From the NCBI GenBank assembly GCA_002695025.1, contig NZNV01000001.1, forward strand, positions 62,001-126,000: 64,000 nucleotides of DNA, given 5' to 3'. Source of the DNA: Owenweeksia sp. (GTDB lineage: Bacteria; Bacteroidota; Bacteroidia; Flavobacteriales; Schleiferiaceae). The stretch's first letter is position 1, and each line of letters opens with the position of its first letter. Of this stretch, positions 18,011 through 27,327 are shown in pieces. The notes beneath the pieces are model-generated. The model made no database searches and had not been told where the DNA came from. It saw nothing but the letters and a program-made list of their open reading frames with translations. Made by a program: the position numbers and the translations under genes.

Positions 18011-18567
18011 TGGATAAACTGCTGGAATGGGATAAGGAACTCTTCCTGGCACTTAACGGGCTGGGCAAGGATTTCTGGGATCCGTTCTGGTTGGCGGTAA
18101 GTGGTACCGTTATATGGATACCCTTATACGCTCTGCTGCTTTTCCTGCTATTCCGGAAACTGAGTCTCAGGAATTTCCTGATCCTGCTGCCTTTGGTGGT
18201 GCTGAACGTTTTTATGACGGATCAGGGCAGTGTAATGCTCTTCAAAGAACAGTTCCAAAGGTTACGTCCATGCCATGTAGAAGAACTGTTGCAGCAAATG
18301 CGGTTGGTTAAAGAAGGCTGTGGAGGACAGTTTGGATTTATATCCAGCCATGCAGCCAATACTTTTGGTCTCGCGGTTCTGGTAGGGAACCTCCTGAAAC
18401 CGCACCATCGGTACGCTCTTATTTTACTATTGCTATGGGCGGTTATGGTCAGTTTCAGCCGGATTTACCTGGGCGTGCATTATCCCCTGGATATTTTAGC
18501 AGGAGGGCTTTACGGAGCTCTTTGCGGTTTTATAGTTCTAAGGATCTTTCAAAGGATAAGAAGGTAA
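18010..18567 (+). CDS. PAP2-family membrane phosphatase
   Basis: A 185-residue membrane protein with about five or six hydrophobic segments and the three PAP2 phosphatase motifs: KEQFQRLRP, then SSHAANTFG (acid-phosphatase histidine), then SRIYLGVHYPLDILAG. Enzymes of this family dephosphorylate undecaprenyl diphosphate, phosphatidate-type lipids or lipid A. The protein is close in size to bacterial undecaprenyl-diphosphatases of the PAP2 type, but the substrate cannot be read from sequence. It overlaps obg by one base, and crcB follows after 2 bases. Confidence 0.85.
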   Translation: MDKLLEWDKELFLALNGLGKDFWDPFWLAVSGTVIWIPLYALLLFLLFRKLSLRNFLILLPLVVLNVFMTDQGSVMLFKEQFQRLRPCHVEELLQQMRLVKEGCGGQFGFISSHAANTFGLAVLVGNLLKPHHRYALILLLLWAVMVSFSRIYLGVHYPLDILAGGLYGALCGFIVLRIFQRIRR

Positions 18568-18569
18568 GC

Positions 18570-18941
18570 ATGCAGTGGTTGGCTATTTTTTTAGGAGGAG
18601 GTTTGGGGAGCGTCACCCGTTTTGCGGTTTCCCGTCTCCTTACGAATGCCCGGTATGATGCTATTTTTCCCTTGGCTACCCTGATCTCTAATTTTCTGGC
18701 CAGTGCGGTTTTGGCACTCGTAAGCCTTTGGATGATCGAAGGGCGTACCCTGCCGATACACTGGAAAATGTTTTGGGCAGTAGGTTTTTGTGGAGGCTTC
18801 AGTACCTTTTCCACTTTCAGCATGGAAAACTGGATGCTCTACAAGGGCGGGCACTACGGTATCCTGCTGTTCAACATCCTCGTCAGTATTTCTCTTTGCT
18901 TTTTGGTATTTGCTATCCTGGACAAAAAAGCCGGGGCATAA
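18570..18941 (+). CDS. crcB: CrcB/Fluc fluoride channel
   Basis: A 123-residue, four-helix membrane protein. The start at ATG 18570 gives MQWLAIFLGGGLGSVTRFAV, the typical CrcB N terminus; an upstream frame extension overlaps the PAP2 gene and is not needed. The hallmark GFCGGFSTFSTFSMENW near residue 75 is the fluoride channel signature. These proteins act as dual-topology dimers that export fluoride. No fluoride riboswitch was seen upstream, and the gene is probably read through from the obg/PAP2 message. Confidence 0.9.
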   Translation: MQWLAIFLGGGLGSVTRFAVSRLLTNARYDAIFPLATLISNFLASAVLALVSLWMIEGRTLPIHWKMFWAVGFCGGFSTFSTFSMENWMLYKGGHYGILLFNILVSISLCFLVFAILDKKAGA

Positions 18942-18944
18942 GGT

Positions 18945-21143
18945 TTAGCGTATCAGGGTAATGGTACCGTGCTTTTTGATATCTCGTGCGTGTTTGATGG
19001 TACGTACCACTACCTGGTAGGTATACAGGCCCTCCGGAGCGGGTTCAAAATAATTTAGTATCCGGCCGTTCCATCCTTCTTTGGGATCAAAAGATTCGTA
19101 AACCATCTCACCCCAACGGTTAAAGATGCGGATAGAGAATTTTTCACTCCCGGTGACTTCCAGGGTGAAAATGTCGTTAATACCATCCCCGTTCGGGGTA
19201 AAGGAGTTCGGGATATAAATATTCAGGGGAACCTCCACCGTTACCAGGTAGATACTGGAATCCCTGCAACCAAAATCATTCATAGCCACGTGCTTCAGGG
19301 CAAAGGTGCCGGTATCCTTAAAGGTGATGGTCTGCATATCGAAAGTTTCCAATACTTCACCATCCGGGAGGTAAGTCCTGGTAAGGTCATAATTTTCAGA
19401 ATAATTGGTAAGGTTAACCGTAGGATCAAATATGGATACGGTGGTCGGGTATATGTCCAATTGGGAAACCGGGTTGGGATATACCTGGATTTGGTTTATA
19501 AAACGCTCAAAAACAGAATCTTTGCAGCCTGTAAGAGTCTGAACGCTGTGCTCAATGGTATATATGCCGGGTTCGGTATACGTGTGGACGGGACTCGGTT
19601 CATTGGAAGCTGTTCCGTCTCCAAAGTCCCAGTAATGATATGGATCTATACGAGTATCGGTGATGCTGCTGTCCCGGAAATACACCGGTTCTGAAACACA
19701 AATATTCAGGGCAGGAACATAATGTTGCAATTTTAAGTCCGCGTAAACCTCAACCGTATCAAAAATCTGTTTTGAACAACCAAAATCCTCAACGGTAACA
19801 CTGATGGGGTAGCTTCCGGGTTCAATATAGTTGACGTTTTTAGGGTTGGCCTCAGTGGAGTTTGCGCCCTGGTCAGTAGCCCCTCCAAAATCCCAGAAGT
19901 ATTTAGCGTTTGTGCTAAAGTCGCCCGTCAAATTAAAAATAAAGGATTGTTTGTCAAAGCAAACGTCTCCCGTTACCGTGGTGGAAATACTCAGCGGAAA
20001 GTTGAGCTTAAAAGTATAATAGGAGGTATCGGCACATACATCTCCGGGATTGGCTATTAAAGTTACTGTATAAGAGCCTGTATCGGGGTAAATGTAAGTA
20101 GGGTTTTTTAAACGACTGGTATCTCCATTGGTTAGAGGATCACCAAAATCCCAGAAATATGAAGTGGCAAAGCGGGAAAGATTTTGGAAGTTCAGTTGCG
20201 GTCCGTCACACAAAGTAGAAGGATTCATAAGCTGGGTCTCCATCTGGCTGATAGTAGCCTGGCATGCGTCTGATACGTTGAACTGGAAATCACGCCTTAC
20301 GGTACTTATCAGCACACCACTGCGGTACTCACTCACACAAATAGCAAATACATACTGGCCTACTGCCGTAGGCCGGCCACTCAGAATACCAGTATGAGGG
20401 TTTATAGCCATGACCGGGTTGGCCGAGGTAATAGGGTTTTGAGGCGTAAATCCCGGAGCATAAAAAACGGGTGAATAAGGTGGTGGTGCAGCCATATCCG
20501 GTTTGGGCGAATCAAAGCCGGTACTGGTGCTGTTCTTTCCACCTCCGTGTAAAGGGTTACACAACCCATAGTATAGACTGTCACCATCGGCATCCGAGGC
20601 AGACATATCCAGTTGCAGGGGTTGATCAAGACAAAGAACCACAGGAGGCGTATCGTTAAATACCGGGCTGCTGTTACAGCCGGTATCGTTGCCAGGGATG
20701 GTGGCATGGTAGGTAGAACCCCAGTCATCAGGGTTGGGCACGTTAACGATGGTAGCATTCCGGCAACAGCGCTGGTGGGCAATAATATATCCCCCGGCAC
20801 GTGGGGGAAGGTGTGTGGTAAAACGGTAAACTGCTCTTTCGGTACAAACGGTTGGGGGTAATGTGGTGCAATTGGTAGGAGCCTCTACCGGTAACTTATT
20901 ACTGCTAAGTATCGGTATATCAAAATCCTGTACCAGGCTATTATTGCCACCATCATAAATGGTGATGGAGGCAAGCGGGTCAAACTCAGCTCCGGAAGAA
21001 AAACAATCCCGGTAGACGATCAACGTAACTTCATAATTATGATTACCCACGCACTTATAGGTGATCTCACCACCCACCAGATGTGCGGCATATCCCGCAA
21101 AGGCAGGAAGCAGGCAAAAAAATAGCAGTAGTTTTTTGATCAT
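18945..21143 (-). CDS. PKD-repeat surface protein with gliding-type (T9SS type B) C terminus
   Basis: A 732-residue exported protein with signal peptide MIKKLLLFFCLLPAFAGYAA. The first 300 residues contain an Ig-like region (HLVGGEITYKCVGNHNYEV) often found in gliding-associated proteins. PKD-like domains follow from about residue 315 to 560, each marked by SYFWDFGDP, KYFWDFGGA or YHYWDFGDG. The last 90 residues form the type B T9SS sorting domain: IPNSFTPNGDGINDIF, then RIFNRWGEMVYES and GLYTYQVVV. It is therefore predicted to be secreted by the type IX system and attached or released at the surface. It converges on crcB with a 3-base gap. Confidence 0.9.
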   Translation of the reverse strand: MIKKLLLFFCLLPAFAGYAAHLVGGEITYKCVGNHNYEVTLIVYRDCFSSGAEFDPLASITIYDGGNNSLVQDFDIPILSSNKLPVEAPTNCTTLPPTVCTERAVYRFTTHLPPRAGGYIIAHQRCCRNATIVNVPNPDDWGSTYHATIPGNDTGCNSSPVFNDTPPVVLCLDQPLQLDMSASDADGDSLYYGLCNPLHGGGKNSTSTGFDSPKPDMAAPPPYSPVFYAPGFTPQNPITSANPVMAINPHTGILSGRPTAVGQYVFAICVSEYRSGVLISTVRRDFQFNVSDACQATISQMETQLMNPSTLCDGPQLNFQNLSRFATSYFWDFGDPLTNGDTSRLKNPTYIYPDTGSYTVTLIANPGDVCADTSYYTFKLNFPLSISTTVTGDVCFDKQSFIFNLTGDFSTNAKYFWDFGGATDQGANSTEANPKNVNYIEPGSYPISVTVEDFGCSKQIFDTVEVYADLKLQHYVPALNICVSEPVYFRDSSITDTRIDPYHYWDFGDGTASNEPSPVHTYTEPGIYTIEHSVQTLTGCKDSVFERFINQIQVYPNPVSQLDIYPTTVSIFDPTVNLTNYSENYDLTRTYLPDGEVLETFDMQTITFKDTGTFALKHVAMNDFGCRDSSIYLVTVEVPLNIYIPNSFTPNGDGINDIFTLEVTGSEKFSIRIFNRWGEMVYESFDPKEGWNGRILNYFEPAPEGLYTYQVVVRTIKHARDIKKHGTITLIR

Positions 21144-21215
21144 TAAACGCCCCGGTTTTTCAATCTTAAATGTAAGGATTAAAAAGAGGAAAAGAAAAAC
21201 TTATGTGCTTTAAAA

Positions 21216-22109
21216 CTAGGAAGCTGCAAGCTGTTCCAGCTTCAGGATAGTAGAATAGCCTTTTTGTTGGAAATATTTGCGGGTTTGTGACCCCAGTGCC
21301 ATTATGAAATCTCCTCCCCAGGCACCGAGTGATTTTATGGCCCCATCAAAATCGGGGAATAATAGTTCTTTGACCGGTTTTAATTCCAGGGCCGGGCTTA
21401 TTATATCCTCGTGTTGTTGCATCAGGTCGGCTAGTTCACCTTCGGTGCCGGCCTTTAAAAAAGCTTCGGTAATGCGGGATATTTGCTTGGTTAATGCTTC
21501 GCTGTTGTAGGTAGATGAATGCAAAAAGCGTTTCACTTCCGGGGCACTGCGTTGCTTTTGATTAAGGTGTATAAAATGGGCCTGACCAAAAACCGCAGGA
21601 AGTTCGGTGGGTTCCCATTGGCCTTTTCCATTCTCCAGCCGGTAAATTATGGGTTTTTCAGTGCCTGCACAGGCCACATCATAACCGCTTCCTGTACTGG
21701 TTTCAAAAAAGAGTTCCATAGGATCAGCTTGCGCCCATTGAGCCACCAGGTGAACCAAAGTGCTGCTGCTGCCTAAACCCCAGTCAGAGGGGAATTCGAG
21801 CCTGGTGCTTAGCCTGATGCCGGAAAGATCCTGGGCTTTTCCAGCTGCGCAGGCTTTAATGATAAGGTTTTGAAGATACAGGCATTTGGAAGTGTCCGAA
21901 GTGGAGAGGATATTCATTTCAGCATCAAATACCGCTTTGAACCAGGGTTGATCTTCATGATCATAGCTTACCCACTCCAGGCCGGGTTTCCCGGAATTTT
22001 CTTCCACGAGGATTTGACCGTAGGAGGTGGGGAGGGCCAAGGCCCTCGCACCCAGCAAAACGGCATATTCAGCGCTTAGTAGTAATTTACCATGAGCTCT
22101 GTATTCCAA
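21216..22109 (-). CDS. GHMP kinase, mevalonate-pathway type (GYDIA-like)
   Basis: A 297-residue GHMP-family small-molecule kinase with a TTG start; an in-frame TGA two codons upstream leaves no earlier start. The N terminus YRAHGKLLLSAEYAVLLG is the family substrate/ATP segment, and DWGLGSSSTLVHL is the GHMP phosphate loop. SGYDVACAG is the motif for which this Bacteroidota subgroup is named. It lies 6 bases downstream of HMG-CoA reductase in the same reading frame, so it probably acts in the mevalonate pathway (mevalonate or phosphomevalonate kinase). The exact step is not certain. Confidence 0.83.
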   Translation of the reverse strand: MEYRAHGKLLLSAEYAVLLGARALALPTSYGQILVEENSGKPGLEWVSYDHEDQPWFKAVFDAEMNILSTSDTSKCLYLQNLIIKACAAGKAQDLSGIRLSTRLEFPSDWGLGSSSTLVHLVAQWAQADPMELFFETSTGSGYDVACAGTEKPIIYRLENGKGQWEPTELPAVFGQAHFIHLNQKQRSAPEVKRFLHSSTYNSEALTKQISRITEAFLKAGTEGELADLMQQHEDIISPALELKPVKELLFPDFDGAIKSLGAWGGDFIMALGSQTRKYFQQKGYSTILKLEQLAAS

Positions 22110-22115
22110 ACCGGA

Positions 22116-23468
22116 TCAAGGTTTTTTGAGGGTTACCTGCGGCTTTTCTATACCTCGTACTTCACAGAATTTCTGAACGGCAGCGCTGTAGGATACGGTA
22201 TTATGCTTAAAATGATCCACAATAATGGCTTTTTCCTCTTCCGTTGCTTCCAGTTGGTTCAGGATATTGAGGAGGTGCATTTTCATGTGTCCTTTTTGGA
22301 TGCCGGTGGTTACCAGAGCACGCAGGGCCGCAAAGTTCTGTGCCAGACCGGAACTGGCTATGATGGACATCAGCTCGGTGGCGGATGGTTTATCCAGCAT
22401 TTCCAGTGAGAACTTAACCAATGGATGGAGGGTGGTTAATCCCCCTACGGTGCCTAAGGCCAGGGGAACCTCTATCCAGAAACGGAAAATACCGTCCTTC
22501 ACCTCACAATGAGAGAGGCTGGTGTAGTGACCGGAACGTGACGCATAAGTATGACAGGCGGCTTCAATGGCGCGGAAATCATTTCCTGTGGCGATAACTA
22601 CCGCGTCTATACCGTTCATAATCCCCTTATTATGGGTGGTAGCCCGGTAAGGCTCGATCTCGGCAATGCGTACGGCTCTCTTGAATTTGGTGGCAAACTC
22701 TTCAGGACTTACCCCTGAACCGTCTTCCAGCTCAGCGACCGGACATGAAACCTCAGAGCGAACGAGGCATTCCGGTGTATAATTACTGAGTATGCACATA
22801 ACCACCTGTACATTCTTTTCAGCTTCCGTAAAAGTATCGGCTTCTGCAATGGATTGCGTCAGGGTTTTGGAGAATTGTTCCAGGCAGGAATTAATGAAAT
22901 TAGCCCCCATGGAATCGCAGGTTTCAAAGCGGGCTTCCAATTGGTAATAATCATCCATGGCTTCCGTGCGGTTCACCAAACGGATATCCAGGATACCGCC
23001 ACCACGGGCCTGCATATTTGCCGTTATAGAGGATGTGTCTTCGTAAAACCGTTCTTTAATTTCCTCAAAGAAAGATTGCAGTTTTTCATGATCGCCTTCA
23101 TAGATGAAATGAACGTGGCCAATCTTTACGGTAGAAACGATGGTGGTTTTAAAGCCTCCGCGTTCCAGCCAGAAACTGGCGCTTTTGGAAGCTGCTGCTA
23201 CTACCGAGCTTTCCTCTATAGCCATGGGCAGGGTAAACATCTTGCCATCTACCATAAAATTAGGTGCTACTCCGTAGGGAGTGTAAAAATTAGAGATGGT
23301 ATTCTCTATGAATTCATCATGGAGCTTTTGAAGCTTTGTGTCTGAATTCCAATAGGTTTTAAGAGTTTCAAAGGCTTTCTCCTGGTGGTCAAAATAATTA
23401 CCAACCAGCCATTCTATTTTAGCCTCTTTGGAAAGCCTGGAAAACCCTTTTATCCTTTTGTCGCTCAT
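22116..23468 (-). CDS. Hydroxymethylglutaryl-CoA reductase (class II type)
   Basis: A 450-residue HMG-CoA reductase; the mevalonate pathway is the usual isoprenoid route in many Flavobacteriales. Motifs include TISNFYTPYGVAPNFMVDG, MGANFINSCLEQF, HNKGIMNGIDAVVIATGND and SSGLAQNFAALRAL. The start is placed at the ATG at 23468 (MSDKRIKGFSRL). The compact length with no membrane segment fits a soluble class II enzyme. TATATTTG on the minus strand at 23494-23487 could be its -7 promoter box, but no upstream box was found. Its TGA stop is followed in the same frame by the GHMP kinase. Confidence 0.92.
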   Translation of the reverse strand: MSDKRIKGFSRLSKEAKIEWLVGNYFDHQEKAFETLKTYWNSDTKLQKLHDEFIENTISNFYTPYGVAPNFMVDGKMFTLPMAIEESSVVAAASKSASFWLERGGFKTTIVSTVKIGHVHFIYEGDHEKLQSFFEEIKERFYEDTSSITANMQARGGGILDIRLVNRTEAMDDYYQLEARFETCDSMGANFINSCLEQFSKTLTQSIAEADTFTEAEKNVQVVMCILSNYTPECLVRSEVSCPVAELEDGSGVSPEEFATKFKRAVRIAEIEPYRATTHNKGIMNGIDAVVIATGNDFRAIEAACHTYASRSGHYTSLSHCEVKDGIFRFWIEVPLALGTVGGLTTLHPLVKFSLEMLDKPSATELMSIIASSGLAQNFAALRALVTTGIQKGHMKMHLLNILNQLEATEEEKAIIVDHFKHNTVSYSAAVQKFCEVRGIEKPQVTLKKP

Positions 23469-23549
23469 GCTCTGATATTTAAAATACAAATATACAAAGG
23501 CCTTTAACCCTTTATTATTTTATTTTGTTGTGTCAAACTTTTGTTAAAA

Positions 23550-23819
23550 ATGAAGGAAAGCAAGTGTGAGCACTGTGGCTTTTGGACTAACGGTAAGCTG
23601 GAAAAGTGTAATTATTGCGGTGGTATACTTAACGAGGCGTACCATGCTGAACGCGAACAGCTCAAAAAAGCAGAGGGTATGAAGATCCCTTTTATCCAGA
23701 TCCATGCGGATGATCACTGGTTTGTAAAAATGTATAAATCCGTTTTTCGCTTCGGGCAGTTGGTGTTTTTTATGATCATCACCTTCCTGGCTATGATAGC
23801 TTCTTCAACGGTACACTAA
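23550..23819 (+). CDS. Small zinc-ribbon membrane protein, unknown function
   Basis: An 89-residue protein starting at ATG 23550; a TTG nine bases earlier is less likely. The N terminus has a four-cysteine zinc ribbon (CEHCGFW, then CNYCGG), followed by a basic/acidic linker and one hydrophobic segment near the C terminus (LVFFMIITFLAMIASS). Such ribbon-plus-anchor proteins are usually adaptors of unknown role. It overlaps the next membrane-protein gene by one base (TAATG), so the two are probably partners. No further function can be read. Confidence 0.75.
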   Translation: MKESKCEHCGFWTNGKLEKCNYCGGILNEAYHAEREQLKKAEGMKIPFIQIHADDHWFVKMYKSVFRFGQLVFFMIITFLAMIASSTVH

Positions 23820-24211
23820 TGCTCGGGTTTTCATTCTTCTTCTGGCTCTGTAGTTCACTTTTTGTGATAAACCAACTGATTGAAAAGGCCGGTTACATTA
23901 TTCCCTTTGTCCATAGTTACCTGGATGACATATTGTGCCCGGGAATAGTACTGGGCTTTGCCCTTACCATACAGCAGCAGCTTACCTACCGTACTACAAC
24001 TTACCGCTTTTCCCTTTGGAATGTGATCTTTTTTGTGGCCTGGTACAGTATACTTTTTGAAGTATTATTGCCCATTTGGGATCAACGACATTTTTCAGAT
24101 CCATGGGATGTGCTTGCCTATACTTCCGGGGCTTTGATGTTCCTTAAGTTTGGAAACCGCCAGGGGAATGCTCTCTGGAACAGGCAGCACCTGAACGCAG
24201 GAAACCTTTAA
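23819..24211 (+). CDS. Four-helix membrane protein, unknown
   Basis: A 130-residue integral membrane protein with about four hydrophobic segments (around 1-20, 38-52, 64-85 and 96-112). VHSYLDDILCPGIVLG resembles a motif seen in small unannotated membrane proteins of Bacteroidota. No catalytic signature is recognised. It is translationally coupled to the zinc-ribbon protein upstream, and the DUF6745-like gene starts about 30 bases downstream. Confidence 0.72.
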   Translation: MLGFSFFFWLCSSLFVINQLIEKAGYIIPFVHSYLDDILCPGIVLGFALTIQQQLTYRTTTYRFSLWNVIFFVAWYSILFEVLLPIWDQRHFSDPWDVLAYTSGALMFLKFGNRQGNALWNRQHLNAGNL

Positions 24212-24243
24212 AAAGACCAACGTACCTTACCGACTTATTGAGA

Positions 24244-25101
24244 ATGAACAAGCCCGAATACATTTCACAGCAATTTTCGTTTCCCCATTACCTGGATATC
24301 ACTCATAAACAGAATAGCGATGCGCTGAAGGATATCCTCTTCCGCTTATACGAGGCATGTGGACTGGAAATACCCGAGGTATTTGACTTCCGGAACCCCC
24401 TGGACCTGCAAATTGCTATAAACCTGATTTCAGAACCTGAAAGCCGGGCCCCCTCTATGTCGTTTTACAATTCTTATGCAGCGTTTTACAAAACCCTGCA
24501 TGAGCCACAGGTAAACACCACAGCGATGAATCAATGGGTTTGGGAATGGGTAACCGGTAAGGTGGCGGGCGAGGTAAGCAGGCTGGCGCAGGATGCAACG
24601 GAAATAGGTAAACGTATGAAGGTTTTAAGTCCTTTTGTACGCGATTTGGAAACGGAAATACAGCTAGATCTTACCTCCAAATTAAATTGTATGGGCCTCA
24701 AATTCATCGATTGGGCTTTTCACCCCACATTCAGGGATCGGGTTTGGATAAATGCTCAAAGGCTACTTTTGGACCGGGCCTCCGCCAGGGTGAAGGATTA
24801 TTTTAACTTATTGGCAGATGCAGTAGACAAGGGCCTGATGTATGCCTTTCTTACCAGGGATATGGTGCTTTGGTGTCCCTTGCCGCAGCTTATAAAGACT
24901 GATGAAACCTTATACTTACATAATGAAACCGGACCTTCCCTGTTATGGGAAGGAGATTATGCGCTGTACCATTGGCACGGGGTAAAAGTTTTTAAACGGT
25001 TGATAGAGTATCCTGAAACCATTAAGCAAGAGGAAGTGATGCAGGAACGTGACGTGGAAAGAAAACGCTGTATGCAGGAAAAACTGGGTATTGGACTATA
25101 A
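24244..25101 (+). CDS. DUF6745-like protein
   Basis: A 285-residue soluble protein; ATG 24244 is preferred over a TTG six bases earlier. The last third contains YLHNETGPSLLWEGDYALYH, then HWHGVKVFKRLIEYPETI, which matches the pattern of DUF6745 (a HxxxGP...W.DG...Y.WHG motif). The first 200 residues are mainly helical with no recognised motif. DUF6745 proteins are widespread and uncharacterised, and no neighbour suggests a role. Confidence 0.65.
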   Translation: MNKPEYISQQFSFPHYLDITHKQNSDALKDILFRLYEACGLEIPEVFDFRNPLDLQIAINLISEPESRAPSMSFYNSYAAFYKTLHEPQVNTTAMNQWVWEWVTGKVAGEVSRLAQDATEIGKRMKVLSPFVRDLETEIQLDLTSKLNCMGLKFIDWAFHPTFRDRVWINAQRLLLDRASARVKDYFNLLADAVDKGLMYAFLTRDMVLWCPLPQLIKTDETLYLHNETGPSLLWEGDYALYHWHGVKVFKRLIEYPETIKQEEVMQERDVERKRCMQEKLGIGL

Positions 25102-25168
25102 CGGAGTTATAGTGTTTTAGGCTGAACTTGTGCTCAGCGGATACCATACACCAGCCGGGTGAAGGAAA

Positions 25169-25759
25169 TTAATTAAGGTGTTTCTCATAAAAAGCTTTGA
25201 GCCTCGCGTTGTAACGTTCGGAAATGCGGGCCTTGCTTTGCTCAATAAGTGAAAAGAAAATGTACTTACGTTCGAAGTACGGAAAAGGAGGCTCCAGGGG
25301 CACCATAAACTGGTCCATAAGTATAAACCCGCTGATACCCAGTTTTTCGGTTTCCGCAAACTCAGCCGTAAAAAACGGACGGGTGTTGAGTTTAGACCCT
25401 TCTATCAGTTCCTGCCGGCTATTAAAGACGTTACCTTCTAATTGACCTTCGCGAATAGCCTCAGAGTTTGCCGCGTAAAAGAAATAAACCGGACAAAAAT
25501 CAAAGGTTTCCTCAAAGGATAGCATGATCTCCTTATTTTCCTGGTGTTGCTGGTTTACAGCCTCCTCGGCTTCCTTTTCCATACCTCTTTCCTTGAGCAT
25601 ATTGATCTTACGTTCAGAGGTTTGCAGGCGAACCAGGATGAATGATTCTTTAAGTTGCCGGATGATATCACCAGCTTCGGGTTCCTGTTTATCCTGGGCA
25701 TATCCGTTTCCAGAGAAAAACAGCAAGGCGGTAAAGAGGAATATAGTTAGTCTGTGCAT
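25169..25759 (-). CDS. Secreted or periplasmic protein of unknown function
   Basis: A 196-residue protein with a clear signal peptide (MHRLTIFLFTALLFFSGNGYAQ). The mature part opens with a charged, probably coiled-coil stretch (residues about 30-75), then a mixed alpha/beta region including CPVYFFYAANSE. There is one cysteine. No lipobox, T9SS tail or enzyme motif is seen. It converges on the DUF6745-like gene with a 67-base gap and lies just beyond the LruC terminator. Confidence 0.72.
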   Translation of the reverse strand: MHRLTIFLFTALLFFSGNGYAQDKQEPEAGDIIRQLKESFILVRLQTSERKINMLKERGMEKEAEEAVNQQHQENKEIMLSFEETFDFCPVYFFYAANSEAIREGQLEGNVFNSRQELIEGSKLNTRPFFTAEFAETEKLGISGFILMDQFMVPLEPPFPYFERKYIFFSLIEQSKARISERYNARLKAFYEKHLN

Positions 25760-25810
25760 AGGAAAATATGGATTAGAGTAGGTAAGGTACTAAGAGTTGC
25801 CCGTAATACG

Positions 25811-25845
25811 AAATAAAAAAAGGCTCCCGGAAATCCAGGGAGCCT
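25811..25845 (-). terminator. Rho-independent terminator of the LruC gene
   Basis: A perfect 8-bp stem (25821-25828 with 25838-25845, AGGCTCCC/GGGAGCCT) and a 9-base loop. Read on the minus strand it is followed by a run of T (the A-rich 25811-25820 on the plus strand). It lies 40 bases past the LruC stop codon. A short T run on the other side could also stop plus-strand transcripts. Confidence 0.82.
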
Positions 25846-25884
25846 TTTCTCTCTACTCTCATTTCTAACTCAAATCTTTCAGGT

Positions 25885-27297
25885 CTATTGGCCGTATAAT
25901 TGCGTCTGATCTATATATCCACTCTGATCAGTATACCAGTCAGGGTATTGCTGGCCGTTACTTTCGGCCCATGCTTCAAAGTGCTGGTAAGCCTTGATGA
26001 TATCTACTTTTTCTTTGGTCCATTCCAGTTCGGTCGGGGTATTAATGGCCCATGGCAGGTTATTTTCAGTTACATAATAGCGTCCGCTACCGGAGTTAGA
26101 ATCATCATCCACAGTTCCGAACAAAGACTGATCTGCCTTGGCAGTAGGAGCAAAATTGGGAAGATGCACTTCCTTGCTACGGTTCTGGTTTACGATAAGG
26201 AAAGGATTAAAGTTTTCAATACCTACCTGCGCAGCAGTATATGATCCACTGTTAAAGGTCATGGTAATGGTGAAGGTGGCTGGTTGAACATAGGTGCCGT
26301 TAGGATCAGTGTTTACACCAATACCTCCACCAGGCCAGGGCATATGATCATAGGTATTGTCATATACAATAACAGTGGGCTTGTTCTGACCGGTTTCCCA
26401 GCCATTGCCATCCAGGGTTATATAAGCTCGGTTAAGAGAGAATCCGGTTACGGTAACATCGGCAGTATTCAAATTAGTATTGGGTAGCTGGAAACCAAAA
26501 CCGTTATTGTAGGAAGCTCCGAAAGAACGGATGGTGAAAGTACCGATGATCTCCACTACATTGTTGCTGGCGTTGGTAACCGTATTAAAGCGATAGTTTA
26601 GCACCAGGTCGTTCAGGTCAAAATCACCTTTAGCGGGCCATAGATCTTCGTAAGCTACTGTTCCATTGCTTCCGGCCGGGAAGAAGTTGTTGAAAGCGCG
26701 GCTGCCATCGTTAGGATAGTCGTCCTGGGCATCGGCCACCCCATCACCGTCACTATCGGTAATACAGGCAGTGGAGTTACAGTTCATAACACTCTGGAAG
26801 TTGGCAACGCTAAAGCTGGCAATAAACTTATACTGACCTGCTTTGGCGAGTACCTGCTGATCTTGTAAAGAAGTTAAAGTATAGGTTATGGTAAATACTC
26901 CGCTTTTACCATCGCCAAAGTTGGAGGTGTTATCCACTTTAAAGCCCTGGAAAGGGTCCTGTCCCAGGTCAGGACCATTGGCTATACTTCCATAGGACAT
27001 ATTGCCGGATACATTGCTCACACTAATATTGGAATAAGTGCCTGCATCAGCCTCTACGGAGAGGTGTGAAAGTTCTTTACACGGACCACCGGAACAACCA
27101 TTATTGGCAATTCTCAGCGTAATGGTGTAGGAGCTTCCGCCATTGTTACAATTTACAGACTGTATGGAAGTAGTGAAACCGCCAAAACTTCCACCGGACA
27201 TATTGTTTTTTGTGACATAGCAGGAAGGACTTTGAGCTACGCTTAAAATAGGAGCGAGCACCAGGGCGGTAAGGATGGATTGGATATACTTTTTCAT
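25885..27297 (-). CDS. LruC domain-containing secreted protein
   Basis: A 470-residue exported protein with signal peptide MKKYIQSILTALVLAPILSVAQ. The middle has a calcium-type acidic repeat (DSDGDGVADAQDDYPNDGS), followed by the LruC domain signature (YEDLWPAKGDFDLNDLVLNY). The C terminus (about 330-470) continues the LruC domain and ends TQLYGQ, with no T9SS tail. LruC-domain proteins are outer-surface antigens or lipoproteins of unknown role, common in Bacteroidota. The small lipoprotein gene lies 30 bases upstream, so the two are probably co-transcribed and end at the terminator downstream. Confidence 0.87.
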   Translation of the reverse strand: MKKYIQSILTALVLAPILSVAQSPSCYVTKNNMSGGSFGGFTTSIQSVNCNNGGSSYTITLRIANNGCSGGPCKELSHLSVEADAGTYSNISVSNVSGNMSYGSIANGPDLGQDPFQGFKVDNTSNFGDGKSGVFTITYTLTSLQDQQVLAKAGQYKFIASFSVANFQSVMNCNSTACITDSDGDGVADAQDDYPNDGSRAFNNFFPAGSNGTVAYEDLWPAKGDFDLNDLVLNYRFNTVTNASNNVVEIIGTFTIRSFGASYNNGFGFQLPNTNLNTADVTVTGFSLNRAYITLDGNGWETGQNKPTVIVYDNTYDHMPWPGGGIGVNTDPNGTYVQPATFTITMTFNSGSYTAAQVGIENFNPFLIVNQNRSKEVHLPNFAPTAKADQSLFGTVDDDSNSGSGRYYVTENNLPWAINTPTELEWTKEKVDIIKAYQHFEAWAESNGQQYPDWYTDQSGYIDQTQLYGQ

Positions 27298-27327
27298 GGT
27301 AGTGAAATAATTTGGTCAGGTGGAAGA

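Noticed and set aside
18435-18569. Extended N terminus of the fluoride channel overlapping the PAP2 gene
   Set aside because: The extension reads the PAP2 gene in another frame; MQWLAIFLGGG at 18570 is the family start.
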